Assembly: GCF_012955605.1 (NCBI RefSeq)
Contig: NZ_CP052135.1
Span: 2,368,711 to 2,432,710 of the forward strand
Direction: 5' to 3'
Source of the DNA: Bacillus fonticola
GTDB lineage: Bacteria; Bacillota; Bacilli; Bacillales; JC228
DNA: 64,000 nt
A program made the position numbers and the translations under genes. This document shows, piece by piece, positions 37,506 to 45,847 of the stretch. Positions within the stretch are counted from its first letter, which is position 1. Each line of letters opens with the position of its first letter. The notes beneath the pieces were generated by a model, which searched no databases, had not been told where the DNA came from, and was given only the letters and a program-made list of their open reading frames with translations.

Positions 37506-37740
37506 CTAATTGCATTGTTCCATTTTCCATTTCCTATACACAGTTACCGTTTGAAAGGTTTGGATTGCAACAATTAAAATGGTAAAAGCTAGATTTAGAC
37601 TGTAGTTATCAATAAATAGCCAAACAATAATGATGGCTAAGACATTCATCGGGATAGAAAATAAGGTTCTTTTCTATTTACCTTTTGTGTCTAACTTCCA
37701 GTACGGTGTATAAAACAATTCTCTTTTCGCTCCTTCATTC
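37506..37740 (-). pseudogene. Remnant of a small membrane-protein gene with an internal stop
   Basis: Read on the minus strand the frame gives ELFYTPYWKLDTKGK, a TAG, then SIPMNVLAIIIVWLFIDNYS and IVAIQTFQTVTVYRKWKM, ending in TAG at 37506. Composition and the two hydrophobic stretches look like real protein. No start codon in this frame precedes it, and the amber stop splits it. Not recognised. Confidence 0.5.
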
Positions 37741-37820
37741 TAATGTGCACTCCTGTGTTTAATAAAGTCTTAAACAGCAGCCATTTACCATTTCGAATGG
37801 ACCTTGTAAGACAACTTCTT

Positions 37821-38165
37821 CTAAGAAAGGACTCGTTCTAGAAGCGTCAGTATAATTTTCTGAAACAGTTGATACAAGTTTTTCCCTGCTGTGTCACTAT
37901 AATAGTCTACAACCTTATTTCTAGAATAAACAATATCAAAGTCATTGAATAATCCGCCAATTGCTAAACCAACCGCTACTCCCCATGCTGTTCCAGTCCC
38001 TGCTGAGAAAGAGGCTCCTATTGCTCCCCCCAAAGTACCCGTTATTCCAGTGAAGTAATTTTGAATTGTCTCAAAGGTAAGATAGTTCTGATAAGAGATT
38101 CTATATAGGTAACAGAGGAAATTTACTGAAAGGAAAATGGAGAAGGCTCGAACTGTCCAGATCAT
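37821..38165 (-). pseudogene. Glycine-zipper protein fragment, probably a remnant
   Basis: The 114-codon frame holds a Gly/Ala-rich hydrophobic segment (GTLGGAIGASFSAGTGTAWG then VAVGLAIGGLF), like small membrane-active or holin-like proteins. It ends in the polar VVDYYSDTAGKNLYQLFQ. The only ATG (38165) lies inside the terminator hairpin of the upstream MFS gene, with no ribosome site, so the true 5' end is probably lost. Function is unknown. Confidence 0.45.
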
Positions 38166-38178
38166 GGTTCGAGCCTTA
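38143..38178 (-). terminator. Terminator after the MFS gene
   Basis: AAGGCTCGAAC, loop, GTTCGAGCCTT. The tail on the minus strand is TCTCCATTTTCC, only moderately T-rich. It overlaps the 5' end of the glycine-zipper frame. Confidence 0.65.
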
Positions 38179-38271
38179 AAGAGTGGGAATCGAATAAAAT
38201 TCCCTGTATACTACTGTGACAAATTAGTCTCGTTCCAAAATCGGCTTTTTAGAGTAATTAAAAATAATGTA

Positions 38272-39471
38272 CTACGCCGAAGCCTTCATAAGATCTGCAC
38301 GATCTTCACTAGAAAGCTTTTTGTCATAAAAGGCTGTCGTGACAATCGAGATCACAAAGAGCAACGAGAGCGCAAGGAACAGTACTGACATCCCGTACGT
38401 ATCCGCTAGTATTCCCCCAATGACAGGGCCCAACATCCTTCCTCCTGTCGCCGTACTATTCACGACACCTTGATAAAAGCCTGCCCGTCCTTTTGGAGCA
38501 AGCTGATTAGCAATGGTCGGTACAGCTGGCCAAACAAACATTTCCCCGATCGTCATGATAATCATAGCAGTGAGAAAGCCGGTGAATGCCGACACTTGGG
38601 ACGCCACGATAAACGCGATGATAAATACAGAGATGCCTACGATCATTTGTGCTTTTAATGACTGGAACCACCTTTTTACCATCTGGCTAACAATCGGTTG
38701 GAAGCACACGATGAGTGCACCATTCACTGTCCAAAGAAGACTGTAATCAGACAATGAGATGTTCAATTCTTGTGTATAAGCTGCAATCGTTGACTGCCAT
38801 TGTACATACCCGATCCAGCATAAAATATAACCGAAACAGACGATCCCCAGTGCAGTGAGCCGTGATTTGCTCTTTACTTCAAAGGAAGTGCGAGTTGAAG
38901 TGGTCGCATCCCCCACGCCTTGCAGGGAACGATAAAAGAAAAAAGCAAAAACAAAGAAAGCTCCGTACATAGCTGCGTTCACGATAAAAATGAGATTAAA
39001 TGAGATGTCTGCTAAACGACCGCCTAAGGCAGAACCGATGGCAACACCGAGGTTTGCAGCTACATACATCGCTGTAAATGCTCTTCTGCCACCTTCCTTC
39101 CATACGGATCCTGCCATCGCATACATGCTTGGGAAAATAAGACCTGCGCCAAAGCCGATCACTGTCAAGAGCACTACATAGGTGGGCCAAGTGTGATTCC
39201 ATGCTAGAAGAGTAGACGCGATAAGTGCGATGAAAATTCCATATAACACGGAGCGATAACCACCTATTTTATCAAACAGCCATCCGCCAACTAAGTTCCC
39301 AATCACACTGGCCCCTTGATTCAGCATAATCACGAGACCGGCTACTGTAAGCGATTTGTCCAGCTCACTATTTACATATATTGTATTTAAAGGCCATAAA
39401 AAAGAAGCCCCCGTCACATTAATGGCCATTCCTATCACCAAGAACCAGAGTGCTTTCGGCATGTCGCGCAT
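38272..39471 (-). CDS. MFS transporter (YttB-like)
   Basis: The 399-residue protein has twelve hydrophobic helices of the major facilitator superfamily. The family loop after helix 2 is GGWLFDKIGGYRSVLYG, and its mirror in the second half is APKGRAGFYQGVVNSTATGGRMLGP. It is likely a proton-driven exporter of small molecules; substrate cannot be read from the sequence. The ATG at 39471 follows GAGGTG by 7 nt; the frame is open 69 codons upstream without a site. B. subtilis has yttB near leuS. Confidence 0.87.
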   Translation of the reverse strand: MRDMPKALWFLVIGMAINVTGASFLWPLNTIYVNSELDKSLTVAGLVIMLNQGASVIGNLVGGWLFDKIGGYRSVLYGIFIALIASTLLAWNHTWPTYVVLLTVIGFGAGLIFPSMYAMAGSVWKEGGRRAFTAMYVAANLGVAIGSALGGRLADISFNLIFIVNAAMYGAFFVFAFFFYRSLQGVGDATTSTRTSFEVKSKSRLTALGIVCFGYILCWIGYVQWQSTIAAYTQELNISLSDYSLLWTVNGALIVCFQPIVSQMVKRWFQSLKAQMIVGISVFIIAFIVASQVSAFTGFLTAMIIMTIGEMFVWPAVPTIANQLAPKGRAGFYQGVVNSTATGGRMLGPVIGGILADTYGMSVLFLALSLLFVISIVTTAFYDKKLSSEDRADLMKASA

Positions 39472-39678
39472 ATGTTGACACCTCTCTCTACTGCGTAAAA
39501 ACCGTTCATTAACTGCCACACACAGTATATGCTCTTTCGGGTAGCGAAGCAATGGAAATTTGTTATCCCCTTGGGAACTGGGATTCGTTCGTCCCTTTGG
39601 CACCCTTATAATGGTTTCCGACCACATAAAAAGCTGCCCAAAAGCCAGTGCTTTCTGACTTTTAGACAGCTCCCCCAT

Positions 39679-39837
39679 TTAGTCTTTCGACTTCTTCGGT
39701 TGGCCGTGCATCGCTTCGTATTTTTTCTTCGATTTGATAACTTGGTCGTGTTCTTTTGCCAACTCTGTGTCTAAGTTGTTTATACCGTTACGCGTTTTTT
39801 GTTCTGGGTTTTGCTTTTGTCGATGCTTTCCACTCAC
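39679..39837 (-). CDS. Small basic protein of unknown function
   Basis: A 52-codon frame starting GTG AGT GGA AAG CAT encodes a Lys/Gln-rich peptide (SGKHRQKQNPEQKTRNG then ELAKEHDQVIKSKKKYEAMH) ending PKKSKD. GGAAGG lies 12 nt upstream, rather far. It follows ytzC by 30 nt on the same strand. Its make-up resembles small spore-associated proteins, but I cannot match a family. Confidence 0.55.
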   Translation of the reverse strand: MSGKHRQKQNPEQKTRNGINNLDTELAKEHDQVIKSKKKYEAMHGQPKKSKD

Positions 39838-39867
39838 CTGTCATCGTTTCCTTCCCCTACAGGCTGA

Positions 39868-40131
39868 TTAATGATCCAAAAGAATCATTTCGTTTTGAAG
39901 CTGTTGCAGCTGAAGACGCATGCGGTACAGCTGTTCTTTCTGTTGTTTGTTAGCCGAGTTGTTCATAACGTCTAGCTCTTTTAAGGTTGCTTCGACTTGC
40001 TGCAGGGAGGATGTATACTCGTTATCATCCCAATGTTCTTGACGTAGTCCGTCTTTATACTGATCCTGTGCATTTCTGAGGGTATCTTCACAGTGTTGTA
40101 AACATTCATCTATAGAACGTCGTGTCGCCAC
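39868..40131 (-). CDS. ytzC: YtzC family protein (DUF2524)
   Basis: The 87-residue all-helical, Gln-rich protein reads ATRRSIDECLQHCEDTLRN at the start and QQKEQLYRMRLQLQQLQNEM near the end, closely like B. subtilis YtzC. Function is unknown. A GTG at 40131 has GGAGGGG 7 nt upstream. It is divergent from ytqA, as in B. subtilis. Confidence 0.85.
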   Translation of the reverse strand: MATRRSIDECLQHCEDTLRNAQDQYKDGLRQEHWDDNEYTSSLQQVEATLKELDVMNNSANKQQKEQLYRMRLQLQQLQNEMILLDH

Positions 40132-40308
40132 GTGTATTCCCCTCCTTGACAAAAAGGTTCACGCTATTTGCGTGTCACTCGTTAGTGTGGTCGCCACTTT
40201 TAAACACTAGCCCCTTAAAATTTTCCCAGTTCGTTTGGCAGTTGGTCTCCCTAGCATGTCCGTGTTAAAATTGATCTTTATTAGAAGTTTTTTGAGGAGT
40301 TGAGCTGT

Positions 40309-41271
40309 ATGAGCAACCCATTTCCATATGCAACCGATGACAAGCGTTACCACACATGGAACTATCATTTACGAGAGCATTTTGGTCATAAAGTCTTCAA
40401 AGTTGCTTTAGATGGTGGCTTTGATTGTCCGAACCGTGATGGCACGGTGGCCCACGGTGGGTGTACATTTTGTAGTGTAGCGGGTTCCGGTGATTTTGCC
40501 GGAAATCGAGTCGACGATTTAGAAACACAATTTAACGAAATTAAAGGACGTATGCACCAAAAGTGGAAGGATGGCAAATATATGGCCTACTTCCAAGCGT
40601 TCACTAATACACATGCCCCTGTTGAAGAGCTGCGAGAAAAATACGAAACCGTCTTAAAGCAAGATGGTGTTGTCGGTTTGTCCATTGCGACACGCCCGGA
40701 TTGTTTACCAGATGACGTCGTCGAGTACTTAGCTGAACTCAATGAACGGACGTATTTGTGGGTTGAACTCGGTTTGCAAACCGTTCATGAAAAAACGGCG
40801 ACTTTAATTAATCGTGCACATGACTACCCATCCTACGTCGAAGGTGTGAACAAATTGCGCAAGCATGGCATTCGTGTATGTTCCCATATTATTAACGGTC
40901 TACCGATGGAGGATACGGACATGATGATGGAGACTGCTCGCGAAGTCGCCAAGCTTGATGTACAAGGGATCAAAATTCACCTTCTCCACTTATTAAAAGG
41001 CACTCCGATGGTCAAACAATACGAAAAAGGAATGCTCGAATTTTTGTCGTTCGAGGATTATGTTCGCATAGCTTGTGATCAGCTCGAGATTATTCCACCT
41101 GAAATGATCGTCCATCGTGTAACAGGCGATGGTCCGATTGATCTAATGGTTGGCCCTATGTGGAGTGTGAATAAATGGGAAGTGTTGAATGCGATTGACG
41201 ATGAACTAAATCGTCGCAACAGTTGGCAAGGAAAGTTTTACAATAAGGAAAAGGTAGGCACGTCTGCATGA
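40309..41271 (+). CDS. ytqA: YtqA, radical SAM protein
   Basis: A 320-residue radical SAM enzyme of the TIGR01212/YhcC group. The iron-sulfur ligands are in DCPNRDGTVAHGGCTFCS (about residues 42-58), with a longer first spacing than the classic CxxxCxxC. Later blocks are SIATRPDCLPDDVV, WVELGLQTVHEKTA and GIKIHLLHLLKGTPM. Work in B. subtilis links ytqA and ytqB to modification of wobble uridine (mnm5s2U) in tRNA. I take the exact YtqA step as unsettled. GAGGAG lies 9 nt before the ATG. Its stop overlaps the ytqB start by 4 bases. Confidence 0.9.
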   Translation: MSNPFPYATDDKRYHTWNYHLREHFGHKVFKVALDGGFDCPNRDGTVAHGGCTFCSVAGSGDFAGNRVDDLETQFNEIKGRMHQKWKDGKYMAYFQAFTNTHAPVEELREKYETVLKQDGVVGLSIATRPDCLPDDVVEYLAELNERTYLWVELGLQTVHEKTATLINRAHDYPSYVEGVNKLRKHGIRVCSHIINGLPMEDTDMMMETAREVAKLDVQGIKIHLLHLLKGTPMVKQYEKGMLEFLSFEDYVRIACDQLEIIPPEMIVHRVTGDGPIDLMVGPMWSVNKWEVLNAIDDELNRRNSWQGKFYNKEKVGTSA

Positions 41272-41846
41272 GCGCCTTGCTACAACGTGTCTTACCCTTT
41301 GTGCGCCAGCTCCTTTCCGATGCGATAGAGCCAGGGGATATTGTTGTAGATGCGACGGTGGGCAATGGACATGACACGTTGTTTCTTGCACAACACGTTG
41401 GCCCACATGGACGTGTGTACGGCTTCGACGTTCAACAAGAAGCCATTCAAACTACTACTGATCGCCTAACAGAGCATGAGCTAGCAACGCGGGTCACACT
41501 GTTTCACGCGGGGCATCAAGAAGCTAGCCATATGCTACCTCCAGTACACGACGGCAAAGTTAAAGCGGTCGTATTCAATTTAGGCTATTTACCAGGTGGA
41601 GATCATCGTGTCGTTACCCGTCCAAAAACAACGATTGCGGCAATAGAGTTTTTTCTCGACACCCTTCTCCCAGGTGGCATTATCGCTGTTGTCGTTTACC
41701 CAGGTCATCCAGAAGGTGCAGTGGAACGCGATTATTTACTACGTTATATACGTCAGCTAAATCAACAAAAAGTGAGCGTTTTACAATATGGCTTTGTGAA
41801 CCAAGTGAACAAGCCACCGTTTCTACTCGCCTTTGAAAAACAATAA
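41268..41846 (+). CDS. ytqB: YtqB/MnmM, SAM-dependent methyltransferase
   Basis: The 192-residue Rossmann methyltransferase has the SAM loop VVDATVGNGHDTLFLA near residue 29, acidic YGFDVQQEAI, and catalytic-region VVFNLGYLPGGDHRVVT, an N-P/L-G-Y-like motif. Its orthologue in B. subtilis has been reported as MnmM, which methylates 5-aminomethyl-2-thiouridine at tRNA position 34. The ATG overlaps the ytqA stop (ATGA), indicating translational coupling. Confidence 0.9.
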   Translation: MSALLQRVLPFVRQLLSDAIEPGDIVVDATVGNGHDTLFLAQHVGPHGRVYGFDVQQEAIQTTTDRLTEHELATRVTLFHAGHQEASHMLPPVHDGKVKAVVFNLGYLPGGDHRVVTRPKTTIAAIEFFLDTLLPGGIIAVVVYPGHPEGAVERDYLLRYIRQLNQQKVSVLQYGFVNQVNKPPFLLAFEKQ

Positions 41847-41874
41847 CTTTGATGATGTTGAAATGAAAGAGTAG

Positions 41875-42078
41875 GTGAGTGAGCTGAAAAAGTATACAAA
41901 AATCGGAAACATCATTTTCTACGTTGGTCTCACATTGTTTGCGATTGGATTTGCCTTAAAAAACACAGATGTGCCAGCATCTTATTCTAATTTTTCCACG
42001 CCATTCATTGTCGCGGGCTTTGTGTTTTTGATCGCGACAAATTTCTTTAGAAAGAAACGATCTATACAGAAAAATTAG
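41875..42078 (+). CDS. Small two-helix membrane protein
   Basis: The 67-residue product has helices IIFYVGLTLFAIGFAL and FIVAGFVFLIATNFF and a basic C-terminus (RKKRSIQKN). The start is uncertain: GTG at 41875 is preceded by GAGTAG, or translation could begin later. It follows ytqB by 28 nt and is bounded by a strong terminator, so it may be the last gene of that unit. Not recognised. Confidence 0.6.
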   Translation: MSELKKYTKIGNIIFYVGLTLFAIGFALKNTDVPASYSNFSTPFIVAGFVFLIATNFFRKKRSIQKN

Positions 42079-42081
42079 CGT

Positions 42082-42120
42082 GCAAAAAGCTTGGAGGAGT
42101 ATACTCCTCCAAGCTTTTTA
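42082..42120. terminator. Perfect palindromic terminator
   Basis: AAAAAGCTTGGAGGAGT followed by ACTCCTCCAAGCTTTTT, with A- and T-runs on the flanks. It serves the membrane-protein gene, and possibly ytpB from the other side. Confidence 0.9.
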
Positions 42121-42228
42121 ATTTATCTTGTTAAGACTTTATCGCTATATACAACAATTGAAAAGAGTTGATGTTCCGTCCAAGGGTATGCCCTGTTCTA
42201 AGCTGATCTAATACGCTTAATCGCAGTG

Positions 42229-43326
42229 TCAAGCTTGTACACTTTCTTTTGTCCTTCGAATCTTCTGCCACCTTTGATACATTTTTCTATTCCAGTAAAA
42301 AAACTTTGCCATCGGATCCGTTGAATTCAACATTGTGCGTGCTACGTCGTGTAGGTCTTCATTTTCTTTCACTTTTTCATCCGACAAATACACCGCTAAT
42401 AACCCCCGGTGAATAAATTGATGAAATTTGGCGTGAGGTAGCTTTTGTAGCGTGTCCTCAGCTCGTTCAATAAAATAGCTCATTCGTTCTGCCATCTCTT
42501 GTTTGTCTTGATAATAATTACAGAAATTTAAATCCCCAGCCTCTTCATCCTCGGCTTGGTCAATAAAGTAATCCAGTAAAATATGGGCCCCTTGCACAAA
42601 AGGAAAATAAGCATCGTAAATTTGTTTTGCTTGTGCTTCAGTAAATTCTGGGCGCATAGCAGCAGAAACTAAACAGAAAATACCTAATGTCGAGCCTGTA
42701 CACGCCGAAAATTCGTACCACTCCATTTCAGGAAGCTTGTGGCGATGTAATTCAAACCACTTTTCTAACCTTGGCACCCGCTCTGATTTCACCACATGCT
42801 TATGGACTTGTAACTCAGAATAATATTGACTCAGCCTGAGCAAATATGGATGTATCTTTTCATGATGGGGCATATTCTTCAATACCGTTTGGCATGTGCT
42901 AACAAGATCACACAAGTAACTTCCATCGTCTTTGTCTTCTCTAAATGCATAATAGTCTTTTAGCTGCGCGTCAACGGTCAACGCATGCCCCATCGATTCG
43001 TGCATACACGCAAAATCATTAGGATCTAACGATGTACTCCGATCACATAAATTATCCAAATAGTCGCTGATTATCTGATACGCCACGACAAAGCGAATAG
43101 TTTCTTCCATCTGAGAAGAAGAGAGCAGCGAGAGGATACTCCCTCCCTCACAATGAAACGACTTCGTATCAATAGATGCTAGTGCTTGATTACGTAATTC
43201 TTTATTTGGAATAGCTGCTGCTCGTTCTCTCCAATAGTTTAGTTCGTGATGTACAACTGGAAAGACATCTTTATACACACGCCTCATAAACGTGAACGGG
43301 TGAGACGGAATAGACACACTGGACAC
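42229..43326 (-). CDS. ytpB: YtpB, tetraprenyl-beta-curcumene synthase
   Basis: YtpB cyclises C35 tetraprenyl diphosphate to beta-tetraprenyl-curcumene, a step in sesquarterpene synthesis in Bacillus. The 365-residue product is all-helical. The first acidic motif is SDYLDNLCDRSTSLD near residue 86 and the second acidic cluster is LLDYFIDQAEDEEAGDLNF near 243. It does not look like classical terpene synthases, as expected for this family (DUF2600). Its GTG start is 1 nt from the ytpA stop, so the two genes form an operon. Confidence 0.9.
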   Translation of the reverse strand: MSSVSIPSHPFTFMRRVYKDVFPVVHHELNYWRERAAAIPNKELRNQALASIDTKSFHCEGGSILSLLSSSQMEETIRFVVAYQIISDYLDNLCDRSTSLDPNDFACMHESMGHALTVDAQLKDYYAFREDKDDGSYLCDLVSTCQTVLKNMPHHEKIHPYLLRLSQYYSELQVHKHVVKSERVPRLEKWFELHRHKLPEMEWYEFSACTGSTLGIFCLVSAAMRPEFTEAQAKQIYDAYFPFVQGAHILLDYFIDQAEDEEAGDLNFCNYYQDKQEMAERMSYFIERAEDTLQKLPHAKFHQFIHRGLLAVYLSDEKVKENEDLHDVARTMLNSTDPMAKFFYWNRKMYQRWQKIRRTKESVQA

Positions 43327-43327
43327 C

Positions 43328-44143
43328 TCACTCTATGTAAAATCCTAGTTGACGCAATCTTGAAAACGTAAAATCCCTTGCATAGGTAAACACTAAATCA
43401 CGCTCAGGCTCACTAAAAATTTCATGGTACAGTCCTGGCCACACTTTCCAATGCTTTTCAGAAAGAGACACTTGGTGTACCCACTCATATACCTTTTGCA
43501 GATCGACAATTTTGTCGTCACCTGCCTGCATAACACATAATGGAAAATCCTTCATCTCTGCTACATCTTCAAATGCATTCTTCATGGCACCGATTAGTTC
43601 ACGATACCATCTTATAGAGACTTTTGTAATGTATAATGAATCATTTTCTTCGGCATTTTTTACCTCCTCGTTCCTTGTTGACAAGTCAGTAGAGATGCCG
43701 CTCTCCAATTTGAACTTTGGAGTGACGAGATTCAGCCCCTTACTTATCGCGCTTTTGAACTTGGTAGGGGTATAGGCCAGACCAAAACACGGGGAAGACA
43801 GGATCACACCCGCGATGTGCAACTGTTCCTTCTCTTTTGTTTGTAAAAGCCGTGTAGTAGCCAATCCCCCCATACTATGACCTAGCAAAAAGACAGGAAG
43901 GTGATACTCGTATGCATGTTGCAGCCAATCGTAAATTGCATCAATGTACTGGTCAAACGACTGAATATGTCCACGTCCAGAGCGTGATGTCGTTCCTTGT
44001 CCTGGAAGATCACCCATGATGACGTGAAAGCCTGCCTCCTGCCATTTTTCGATTAACCACGTATAACGACCGTGATGCTCCATGGCACCGTGCACGATGA
44101 CCATGACACCTTTTGCCTCGCCTTCGGTTTCCCATTTCCACAT
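43328..44143 (-). CDS. ytpA: YtpA, alpha/beta-hydrolase (phospholipase-like)
   Basis: The 271-residue monoacylglycerol-lipase-type hydrolase has the nucleophile elbow LLGHSMGGLAT (Ser about residue 93), the oxyanion region VIVHGAMEHHGRY, acid in MQAGDDKIVD and His in WPGLYHEIFSEPE. In B. subtilis ytpA is needed to make the lysophospholipid antibiotic bacilysocin. GAGGAGG precedes the ATG at 44143. Pairing with ytpB is conserved, although their chemical link is not known. Confidence 0.88.
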   Translation of the reverse strand: MWKWETEGEAKGVMVIVHGAMEHHGRYTWLIEKWQEAGFHVIMGDLPGQGTTSRSGRGHIQSFDQYIDAIYDWLQHAYEYHLPVFLLGHSMGGLATTRLLQTKEKEQLHIAGVILSSPCFGLAYTPTKFKSAISKGLNLVTPKFKLESGISTDLSTRNEEVKNAEENDSLYITKVSIRWYRELIGAMKNAFEDVAEMKDFPLCVMQAGDDKIVDLQKVYEWVHQVSLSEKHWKVWPGLYHEIFSEPERDLVFTYARDFTFSRLRQLGFYIE

Positions 44144-44258
44144 CTTGATGCCTCCTCTTAAAGTGTCTTTCTCTTTTCTTCGTCCTTGCATTCTTCAGCA
44201 TTGTTACCCAAAATGATACGTAAAGATGTTTACAAATCCCGAAAAGGAAGTGGCTGAT

Positions 44259-44777
44259 TTGATTTACCCATTCAACGGTATAACACCTACTATACATGAT
44301 AGCGTATATTTAGCAGACTATACGACGATTACAGGAGATGTATTCATCGGAGCAAACTCCAGCATCTGGTTCCAAACTGTTATTAGAGGAGACGTGGCCC
44401 CTACGATTATCGGAGAAAGGGTAAACATTCAAGACCTTTGCATGCTTCACCAAAGTCCGAATCGACCTTTGCGCATAGAAGACAATGTTACAGTAGGACA
44501 CGCTGTTACGTTACATAGTTGCCATATTAAAAAAGGGGCCTTAATCGGGATGGGCTCTATCATTTTAGACGGTGCTGTGATCGGTGAAGGCGCCTATATC
44601 GGGGCAGGGAGTCTCGTGCCACCCGGAAAAGTAATTCCTCCGCATACACTTGCCTTTGGCCGACCGGCTGTTCCTATCCGTAATGTAACAGACGAAGACC
44701 GAAAAGATATGAATCGTATTCAACAAGAATACCAAGATAAAGCACAACTGTACAAAACTATGCCTTCTGTCCGATAA
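44259..44777 (+). CDS. ytoA: YtoA, gamma-carbonic anhydrase-like protein
   Basis: The 172-residue left-handed beta-helix of the gamma-carbonic anhydrase family shows repeats such as TGDVFIGANSSIWFQTVIRGD and VTVGHAVTLHSCHIKKGALIGMG. Zinc ligands are the histidines of MLHQSP, VGHAV and LHSCH. Enzyme activity in Bacillus homologues is uncertain. The family N-terminus (IYPFNG) and AAGGAAGTGG just upstream point to the TTG at 44259; the frame is also open from an ATG at 44226. Confidence 0.87.
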   Translation: MIYPFNGITPTIHDSVYLADYTTITGDVFIGANSSIWFQTVIRGDVAPTIIGERVNIQDLCMLHQSPNRPLRIEDNVTVGHAVTLHSCHIKKGALIGMGSIILDGAVIGEGAYIGAGSLVPPGKVIPPHTLAFGRPAVPIRNVTDEDRKDMNRIQQEYQDKAQLYKTMPSVR

Positions 44778-44784
44778 ATAAAAA

Positions 44785-44811
44785 GAGGTCTTCTTTTACT
44801 CAATAGACCTC
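44785..44811 (+). terminator. Weak terminator after ytoA
   Basis: GAGGTCT, loop, AGACCTC. The tail is AATAATTGG, poor in T, so read-through into the next gene 27 nt further on is likely. Confidence 0.5.
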
Positions 44812-44838
44812 AATAATTGGTCTTAGGAGAGAAGAGTC

Positions 44839-45687
44839 ATGCTAATTGGTTTAGGTACCGCCTTCGTTTGCTTATTTATCGCTCTGTCACTCTTTTGGAG
44901 AAAAAGGTGGGTGCTTGCATCTTGCCTGTTAGCACTGGCTAGTACTACTGTGGTGGGATTAACTTTGCGCGGCGATCTTCAAATCGCTTTGGCGGATCGT
45001 CTTGATTTTGCCAATACTAGTGTGACAGTACCTCAAAATACTTTAAGTCAAGAGGTGGAGATGGTTTCTTTAGATGAGAAGGTGCGCCTCGATGTCCCCA
45101 TTATCGGTCAGTATCCCGAGCTCCCACGTGGCTGCGAAGTAACAGCTTTGGCCATGTTTCTTCAGGCTGAAGGGGTATCTGTAGACAAAATGACACTGGC
45201 TGAGGAAGTCAAAAAAGACCTCACGCAAAAACAAGTACGAAATGGGAAGATATTCTTCGGTAATCCTAACGAAGGTTTTGTCGGTGATATGTACGATAAA
45301 TCGAATCCTGGATACGGTGTTTATCACGGGCCTATATTCGAACTCGCCTCTCGTTACTTGCCTGGGCAAATCATCGACATCACTGGTGGAACGTTTGAAG
45401 AAGTCCTTACCGCAGTAGCTGATGGTCGTCCTGTCTGGGTGATCACAAACGCCACTTATGATGAACTCCCCCCATCAGCCTTTGAAAAGTGGAATACTCC
45501 ACAAGGGGAGATTTCTATCACGATGGAGGAGCATTCTGTTGTAGTCTCTGGTTTTGATGAGGAGTTTGTCTACTTCCACGATTCCATTACAAAAACAGCT
45601 TATATGAAGGCGCCCCGAGCAGAATTCGAAGCTGCTTGGATACAAATGGGGCAACAAGCGATTACGACTTTGCCAGATGGTGAGTAA
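44839..45687 (+). CDS. Membrane-anchored C39-like peptidase
   Basis: The 282-residue product has two N-terminal hydrophobic segments (LIGLGTAFVCLFIALSLFW and VLASCLLALASTTVVGL), then an extracellular cysteine-peptidase-like domain from about residue 85. The Cys is in YPELPRGCEVTALAMFLQ, His in MEEHSVVVSGFD and Asp in VYFHDSIT, as in C39_2/YvpB-type proteins. These are secreted or anchored and of unknown target. GGAGAG precedes the ATG. It may be transcribed with ytoA. Confidence 0.83.
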   Translation: MLIGLGTAFVCLFIALSLFWRKRWVLASCLLALASTTVVGLTLRGDLQIALADRLDFANTSVTVPQNTLSQEVEMVSLDEKVRLDVPIIGQYPELPRGCEVTALAMFLQAEGVSVDKMTLAEEVKKDLTQKQVRNGKIFFGNPNEGFVGDMYDKSNPGYGVYHGPIFELASRYLPGQIIDITGGTFEEVLTAVADGRPVWVITNATYDELPPSAFEKWNTPQGEISITMEEHSVVVSGFDEEFVYFHDSITKTAYMKAPRAEFEAAWIQMGQQAITTLPDGE

Positions 45688-45805
45688 TATTCAATAATCG
45701 TGGGTGAGCATTCTCATAGAGTAGAAGTATGCGTGACCGGGATTGTGGCGTTTACTACCGAGGGGTCAGGTGGTTCCCGGGCAACGGGGTTCGAGCGGAA
45801 TATCT

Positions 45806-45847
45806 AACAAAACAAGCAATCAGCACGAAGACCGATTGCTTGTTTTT
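45806..45847. terminator. Two-way terminator between the C39 gene and asnB
   Basis: AACAAGCAATC, loop, GATTGCTTGTTTTTC. The stem is perfect with T-rich tails on both strands. Confidence 0.85.
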
